Below the pieces are notes generated by a model. It was not told where the DNA came from. It saw nothing but the letters and a program-made list of their open reading frames with translations, and did not search any database. The position numbers were made by a program, and so were the translations under genes. A stretch of DNA of 27,853 nucleotides from JAJPJX01 sp964568355 (lineage in GTDB: Bacteria; Acidobacteriota; Terriglobia; Bryobacterales; Bryobacteraceae), in contig CAZMRK010000854.1 of NCBI GenBank assembly GCA_964568355.1, positions 1 through 27,853 on the forward strand, written 5' to 3'. Shown here piece after piece: positions 23,953-27,853 of this stretch. Position 1 is the stretch's first letter. Each line of letters begins with the position of its first letter.

Positions 23953-23964
23953 ACTGTCGACAGT
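23953..23964. promoter_or_regulatory. predicted GntR operator ACTGTCGACAGT, copy 2, in a divergent promoter
   Basis: Identical 12-bp palindrome to 19473-19484. On the minus strand it lies in the 17-base spacer between TTGCAC and TAAAAT (aldolase promoter). On the plus strand AATAAT (23971-23976), eight bases before the SDR start codon, is the matching -10. One bound repressor would block both directions. Confidence 0.7.
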
Positions 23965-23984
23965 TTGTGCAATAATGCGTCCTG

Positions 23985-24740
23985 ATGGATTTACGGGAGC
24001 GAGTGGCGATCGTCACCGGCGGCGGCACCGGCATCGGACTGGGAATCTCGCGTGTGCTGGAGGAATACGGCGCGCGTGTAGTGATAGTACAGCGCAAGCT
24101 CACCGACCTGGAACCGGGCGCGGCGGAGGTGGCCGCGCTGCTCCAGGAAGCCGATATCTCCGATCCCGCCGCGGTCGAGGCGATGGCCGCCGCGGTGATG
24201 GAGCGGTTCGGCCGCATCGATATTCTGGTGAACAACGCCAGCCTGACCGGCAAAAGCGCGGTGGCCTCGGTGCTCGACTGCATGCCCGCGCAACTGGACC
24301 GGATCGTGGACACCAATCTCAAGGGCACGTTCTACGTCTCGCAGGCGGTGGCGCGGCGCATGGTGGCGGCCGGCAGCGGCGGCAGCATCGTGCACATCAG
24401 CTCGGTGGGGGCCTACGCGGCGCAGGAGTTTGCCGCGGCCTATTGCGCCACCAAGGCCGCCCAGGCTTCGCTCGCCCAGAGCATGGCGCTCGAACTGGCG
24501 CCGCACCGCATCCGCGTGAACGCGGTGGCGCCCGGTGATATCTACACGCCCGCCAATGCCGCCATCGTGGAAGATCTGAAGCAGAGCGGTTCGAGTGGGC
24601 GCTACCTGCGCCTGACGCCGCTCGGGCGGCGCGGCTTGCCCGAAGAAGTGGGCCGCGCGGTGGCCTTTCTGGCTTCCGACGACGCCTCGTTTATCACCGG
24701 CTCCACCCTATTGGTGGATGGCGGATTCCTGAGCTACTGA
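23985..24740 (+). CDS. short-chain dehydrogenase/reductase
   Basis: 251 residues, classical SDR. TGGGTGIG (11-18) binds the cofactor, NNA (83-85) is the strand-4 motif, and N111, S139 or S140, Y153 and K157 (YCATK) form the active site. LVDGGFLS closes the protein as in FabG-like enzymes. The basic residue pattern after strand 2 (VQRKLT) would allow NADP. Substrate unknown. It diverges from the aldolase gene through a shared operator and is followed after six bases by the deacylase, in one operon. Confidence 0.93.
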   Translation: MDLRERVAIVTGGGTGIGLGISRVLEEYGARVVIVQRKLTDLEPGAAEVAALLQEADISDPAAVEAMAAAVMERFGRIDILVNNASLTGKSAVASVLDCMPAQLDRIVDTNLKGTFYVSQAVARRMVAAGSGGSIVHISSVGAYAAQEFAAAYCATKAAQASLAQSMALELAPHRIRVNAVAPGDIYTPANAAIVEDLKQSGSSGRYLRLTPLGRRGLPEEVGRAVAFLASDDASFITGSTLLVDGGFLSY

Positions 24741-24746
24741 CCGTCT

Positions 24747-25718
24747 ATGCATCCTCAAGATTTCCATCCCGATCAATTTGAGCGCGGCGCGAAATATACC
24801 CTGGACCTGGAGCTTTCGGCCGCCGGCCACGATTTGCAGATCCCGGTGCTGCTGGCGCGCGGCGCCAGGCCCGGCAAACGGCTGGTGGCGACCGCCGGTG
24901 TGCACGGCGACGAGTACGAGGGCGTGCGCGCGATCTTCGATATATATGCGGAGCTCGACCCGGCGGCGATGACCGGCGATTTTTTGGCTGTTCCGGCGGC
25001 CAATCCACCGGCCTTCTGGAACGTCTCGCGCACCAGTCCGCTCGATGGCGGGAACCTGGCGCGCGTGTTCCCTGGAGATCCGGCCGGCTCGCCGACCGCC
25101 GCGATTGCCTACTATCTCGATCAACGGATCATCGCGCGAGCGGACCTCTACCTCGATCTGCACAGCGCCGGAGTGCGCTGCCTGATGCCCACGCTGATCG
25201 GCTATCACGAAGGCGACCGGGCGGCGCGCGAAGCTGCTTTCGTGTTCGGCGCGAACGTGGTGTGGTGCCACCCAGAGATCGCGCCGGGCCGGACGGTTTC
25301 TTCCGCAATCGGTCGGGGCATCCCCTCGCTCTATACCGAAGCTCCGGGCGCCGGACGCATCGATCCAGCCGACCTGCTGGTTTATACGCGCGGCGTGCGC
25401 AACCTGCTGCGGCACCTGGGCATTCTGGAGGGACCGCCGGAGGCAGCGGCTCCACGCTATTTTTTGCGGGGGAACGGCAATATCGACCAGAGCACGCTTA
25501 GCTCGACCAGGGGATTTCTGGTGCCGCGTGTAGAGGCGCTTCAGGCGGTGACCCAGGGCCAGGAGTTAGGCGTGCTGCTCGATCTGCACAGCGACCCGGT
25601 GGAACGCTACCGGGCGCCGTGCGATGGGCTGGTGGTCCTGATCCACGCCTGTCCGCTGGTGGATGCCGGGGAGCCGGTTTTTCTGGTTACGGGCCGGCAT
25701 CCGGAGACCACTTGCTGA
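24747..25718 (+). CDS. succinylglutamate desuccinylase/aspartoacylase-family zinc deacylase
   Basis: 323 residues. GVHGDEYEG gives the zinc ligands H53 and E56, LDLHSAG gives H139, and LYTEAPG gives the catalytic Glu at about 198. These are the hallmarks of the M14-like AstE/AspA family, which removes acyl groups from N-acyl amino acids. NLARVFPG is another family block. The C-terminal part (VPRVEALQAVTQGQELGVLLDLHSD) is the beta-barrel domain of such proteins. With the permease and PLP enzyme it suggests use of an N-acylated or modified amino acid. Cytoplasmic. Confidence 0.92.
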   Translation: MHPQDFHPDQFERGAKYTLDLELSAAGHDLQIPVLLARGARPGKRLVATAGVHGDEYEGVRAIFDIYAELDPAAMTGDFLAVPAANPPAFWNVSRTSPLDGGNLARVFPGDPAGSPTAAIAYYLDQRIIARADLYLDLHSAGVRCLMPTLIGYHEGDRAAREAAFVFGANVVWCHPEIAPGRTVSSAIGRGIPSLYTEAPGAGRIDPADLLVYTRGVRNLLRHLGILEGPPEAAAPRYFLRGNGNIDQSTLSSTRGFLVPRVEALQAVTQGQELGVLLDLHSDPVERYRAPCDGLVVLIHACPLVDAGEPVFLVTGRHPETTC

Positions 25719-25810
25719 CGGCTCTGTGAAAAAAATGTGGGACACGACTGCTTCGCATAGCAGGGGAAGCGAGTTCGAGACGCTTGCCCCCCTACTGTGT
25801 TACAAAGTGA

Positions 25811-25830
25811 GGCGGGCTTCAGAAGCCGCC
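25811..25830. terminator. hairpin between convergent genes, possible terminator
   Basis: GGCGGGCTTC-A-GAAGCCGCC forms a strong stem with one bulge, between the stops of the deacylase (plus) and the DUF1080 gene (minus). No T-run is present, so the assignment is tentative. It could also be a repeat element. Confidence 0.35.
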
Positions 25831-25843
25831 CCCACAAGGCATG

Positions 25844-26596
25844 TCAGGGCATCCCGTGGGAAGCGCCGGGCGCCTTGATCTCGCGCAGTTCCATCTTGCG
25901 ATAGTAGATTTCGGCACCCTCGGATTGAAACAGAATATGGCCCTTGGTCAGGCCGGAGTTTTTGCCCTGGTTCACCAGTTTGCCGTTGACGTAGTAGGTA
26001 ATGGTGTCGCCCACAGCGTATAACTCAATGCAATTCCATTTTCCGTGGGGGCGCTCGACATCGCCGTTGGGATCGCGATAACCGACCACATCTTTCCAGG
26101 CGCCTTTGCCGAAGCGATCGAAGCGGCCTTTATCTTTCGTTTCATTCTTGACGGTAAGAGTGACGCCGCCGACCATGAGAATATCGCCGGTGCCGCCTTC
26201 GATCATCTGGAACTCGAGGGAGCGGGGCCACACCTTGTCCTCACCTACGACGTGGAACAGGATGCCGGCATCGCGCGCCTTGCCCTTGCGAGGCTCCCAG
26301 GTATTCTCTCCCCACTTGAACTCAGTGTGCAGGTAATAGTTGGAATATTCCTTCTCGGTGACGAAGTAGCCAAACTCCTGCCCGGAGACGTGGACTACGC
26401 CGTTTTCGACCTGGAAGACGTGGTCCGGATCGTTGTTCTTGCCCTTGGTCCGGAGAAAGGTATAGAAGCCATCCAGATTCTTGCCGTTGAACAGCTTGAT
26501 GCGCGGCCCCATATCTTTGGTGTCTTTGGCATGGAGCCCCGCGTGGCCGGCCAGCGCGCAGCCGGCCGAAAGCACAAATACTGCAAACAGTTTCAT
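25844..26596 (-). CDS. secreted DUF1080 (3-keto-disaccharide hydrolase-like) protein
   Basis: 250 residues. MKLFAVFVLSAGCALAGHA is a signal peptide. The mature domain reads IKLFNGKNLDGFYTFL near the start, YSNYYLHTEFKWGE in the middle and ITYYVNGKLVNQGKNSGLTKGHILFQSEGAEIYYRKMELREI at the end (PF06439, concanavalin-like sandwich). Such proteins are common in Acidobacteria and Planctomycetes and some hydrolyse 3-keto-glycosides; activity here is not shown. The frame is open upstream to 26995, but the ATG at 26596 with gcaggg before it gives the signal peptide. It overlaps the ligase stop by four bases (ATGA). Confidence 0.9.
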   Translation of the reverse strand: MKLFAVFVLSAGCALAGHAGLHAKDTKDMGPRIKLFNGKNLDGFYTFLRTKGKNNDPDHVFQVENGVVHVSGQEFGYFVTEKEYSNYYLHTEFKWGENTWEPRKGKARDAGILFHVVGEDKVWPRSLEFQMIEGGTGDILMVGGVTLTVKNETKDKGRFDRFGKGAWKDVVGYRDPNGDVERPHGKWNCIELYAVGDTITYYVNGKLVNQGKNSGLTKGHILFQSEGAEIYYRKMELREIKAPGASHGMP

Positions 26597-27853
26597 CCCT
26601 GCACCCGCCTTGTTTTTCCTACCCAAAATTTCTCCCTCAATTCTCGTTTGACGATTTTGCCGGTGCCGGTTTTCGGCAACGCTTCGGCAACAAATTCTAT
26701 TCTCTTCGGCAGCTTGAACCTGGCGATCCTCGATTCGAGAAACGCCAGCAGTTCCGCGGCGGATAGCTCCCGGCCCGGCTTGCAGACCACCCAGGCGGCC
26801 GGCACCTCTCCCCATTGCTCGTCGGGCGCCGCAACTACGGCGCACTCCAGGACCGCCGGATGCGCAAAGATGGCCTTTTCCACCTCGATAGAGGAGATGT
26901 TTTCCCCTCCGCTGATGATGATATCCTTCTTCCGGTCCACGATGTGGATGTAGGTCTCCTCGTCCCACACGGCCATGTCTCCGGTGTGCAGCCAACCATC
27001 GGTCATGACGTTCCGGGTCGCATCGGGATCCTTATAGTATCCATCCATCACCTCGTCGCCACGAATGACGACCTCACCGATCGTATGCATGTCGCGCGGA
27101 ACTTCCTGCATGTGGGGATCGACGACCTTAACGTCGACGCCGGGAAGCGGCCAGCCGGCCATCGCCATGCGGAAAAGGCGATCGGCCTCATCGGTGAAGG
27201 CCACCGTGCCTTTTAACCGGGCGGAGGTGGCTACCGGACCGGTTTCGGTAAGACCATAGCCGCCCATCACCCGGCAGTGGAAGGCGTTTTCCAGGCGGTC
27301 CACCAGTTCGGGCGAAGCGGCGGCACCGCCCAGGTGGATCTGGCGCATGCTGGAGATGTCGAAGTTGTCGAGATCGGGAGCGTTAAGCAGGGCATTGGCC
27401 ATGGTCGGCACCAGCGCCATCGAGGTGGCCCGCTCTTCCTGAATGAGGCGGAAGACCGTGGTGGGATCAAAGCGGCGCACCATCACCTGTTTATGGCCCA
27501 TCATGGTGCAGGCTTGAGGGCGGCCCCAGCCGTTGGCATGGAACAGCGGGATGGTGTGCAACTCTACGCTGGTATCGTCGTAGGCGCAGGTGGTGATGAT
27601 GGAGAGGGCATGCAGATAGAGCGTGCGGTGGGCCAGCATGACCCCTTTCGGCGAGCCTGTGCTGCCGCTGGTATAGAAGAGCTCCGCGAGATCGGCCTCA
27701 TTCCAGGAGAAAACGTCCGGACGGTCCATGCGGGCCTGGGACAAAAGGTCCGTGTAGGTGAGATCGGCGACGGGAACCGGGTCATTCAGGGTAATGAACC
27801 GCCGGATGGCAGGGCAGCACCGGCGGAGATGTTCCACCAGGGAAGCGAAGTCG
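26593..27853 (-). CDS. AMP-forming acyl-CoA synthetase (N-terminus outside the window)
   Basis: The frame is open to the right edge; about 420 residues are present. YTSGSTGSPKGVMLAHR is the P-loop of the AMP-binding family, GGYGLTETGP the adenine-binding motif, WLHTGDMAVWDE the hinge region, DRKKDIIISGGENISSIEVE the pivot to the C-terminal domain, and LPKTGTGKIVKRELRE carries the catalytic Lys. Such enzymes activate fatty or aromatic acids as CoA esters through an acyl-AMP; this one resembles medium- to long-chain fatty-acid types, but the substrate cannot be read. It is coupled to a DUF1080 gene downstream, an unusual partner. Confidence 0.93.
   Translation of the reverse strand, partial: DFASLVEHLRRCCPAIRRFITLNDPVPVADLTYTDLLSQARMDRPDVFSWNEADLAELFYTSGSTGSPKGVMLAHRTLYLHALSIITTCAYDDTSVELHTIPLFHANGWGRPQACTMMGHKQVMVRRFDPTTVFRLIQEERATSMALVPTMANALLNAPDLDNFDISSMRQIHLGGAAASPELVDRLENAFHCRVMGGYGLTETGPVATSARLKGTVAFTDEADRLFRMAMAGWPLPGVDVKVVDPHMQEVPRDMHTIGEVVIRGDEVMDGYYKDPDATRNVMTDGWLHTGDMAVWDEETYIHIVDRKKDIIISGGENISSIEVEKAIFAHPAVLECAVVAAPDEQWGEVPAAWVVCKPGRELSAAELLAFLESRIARFKLPKRIEFVAEALPKTGTGKIVKRELREKFWVGKTRRVQG

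Noticed and set aside
26597..26995. N-terminal extension of the DUF1080 frame
   Set aside because: It overlaps the ligase C-terminus in another frame; the signal peptide at 26596 fixes the real start.
1..27853. CRISPR arrays, tRNA, rRNA, complete insertion sequences
   Set aside because: I saw no regularly spaced repeats, no tRNA cloverleaf or rRNA-like stretch, and no transposase motifs; covariance searches were not possible.

Overview
The window reads as chromosome from a GC-rich Gram-negative bacterium, most likely an acidobacterium of the Solibacter/Bryobacter type. This is inferred from gene content: Rhs fragments, a small NUMOD3-like protein, a DUF1080 protein, an M81 peptidase, lone receiver-domain proteins and BamD. 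No rRNA, tRNA or marker comparison was possible.

Region 1 (1-3453) is accessory. It starts inside the 3' end of an Rhs gene whose C-terminal tip is followed at once by a small cytosolic protein, a toxin/immunity-like layout. Two decayed, nearly identical Rhs core fragments follow. Each leads into a different tip: a truncated lysozyme-like fragment overlapping a small secreted protein, then an HExxH zincin-like tip overlapping a secreted TonB_C-domain protein. This looks like a graveyard of displaced Rhs tip/immunity cassettes. Part of it is clearly poorer in GC than the rest of the window.

Region 2 (about 3680-14990) is housekeeping. It holds walJ/yycJ, purB, a divergent receiver protein, then a minus-strand run rsmB-rpe-bamD-receiver-yajQ-alpha/beta hydrolase. 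After this come a ttcA-like tRNA thiolase, a DUF47-PiT phosphate transport pair and a D-2-hydroxyacid dehydrogenase.

Region 3 (about 14990-16830) has a repeat-bearing intergenic stretch, a small NUMOD3-like protein, DUF983, and a YqgE/AlgH homologue carrying a signal peptide. Two families of palindromic repeats appear here and again downstream.

Region 4 (16830-27853) looks like a catabolic island for an amino-acid-like compound. It has an APC permease with an unrecognised TIM-barrel-like enzyme on the minus strand; a PLP lyase/threonine-synthase-like enzyme, a GntR/FCD regulator and an M81 peptidase on the plus strand; a DapA-family aldolase diverging from an SDR and an AstE/aspartoacylase-like deacylase; and a partial AMP-forming acyl-CoA ligase overlapping a secreted DUF1080 protein. 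The same perfect 12-bp palindrome, ACTGTCGACAGT, occurs exactly at the promoter of the regulator operon and in the divergent aldolase/SDR promoter. It is the best candidate operator of the GntR protein, and it ties the pieces into one predicted, self-regulated regulon with apparently leaderless or near-leaderless messages.
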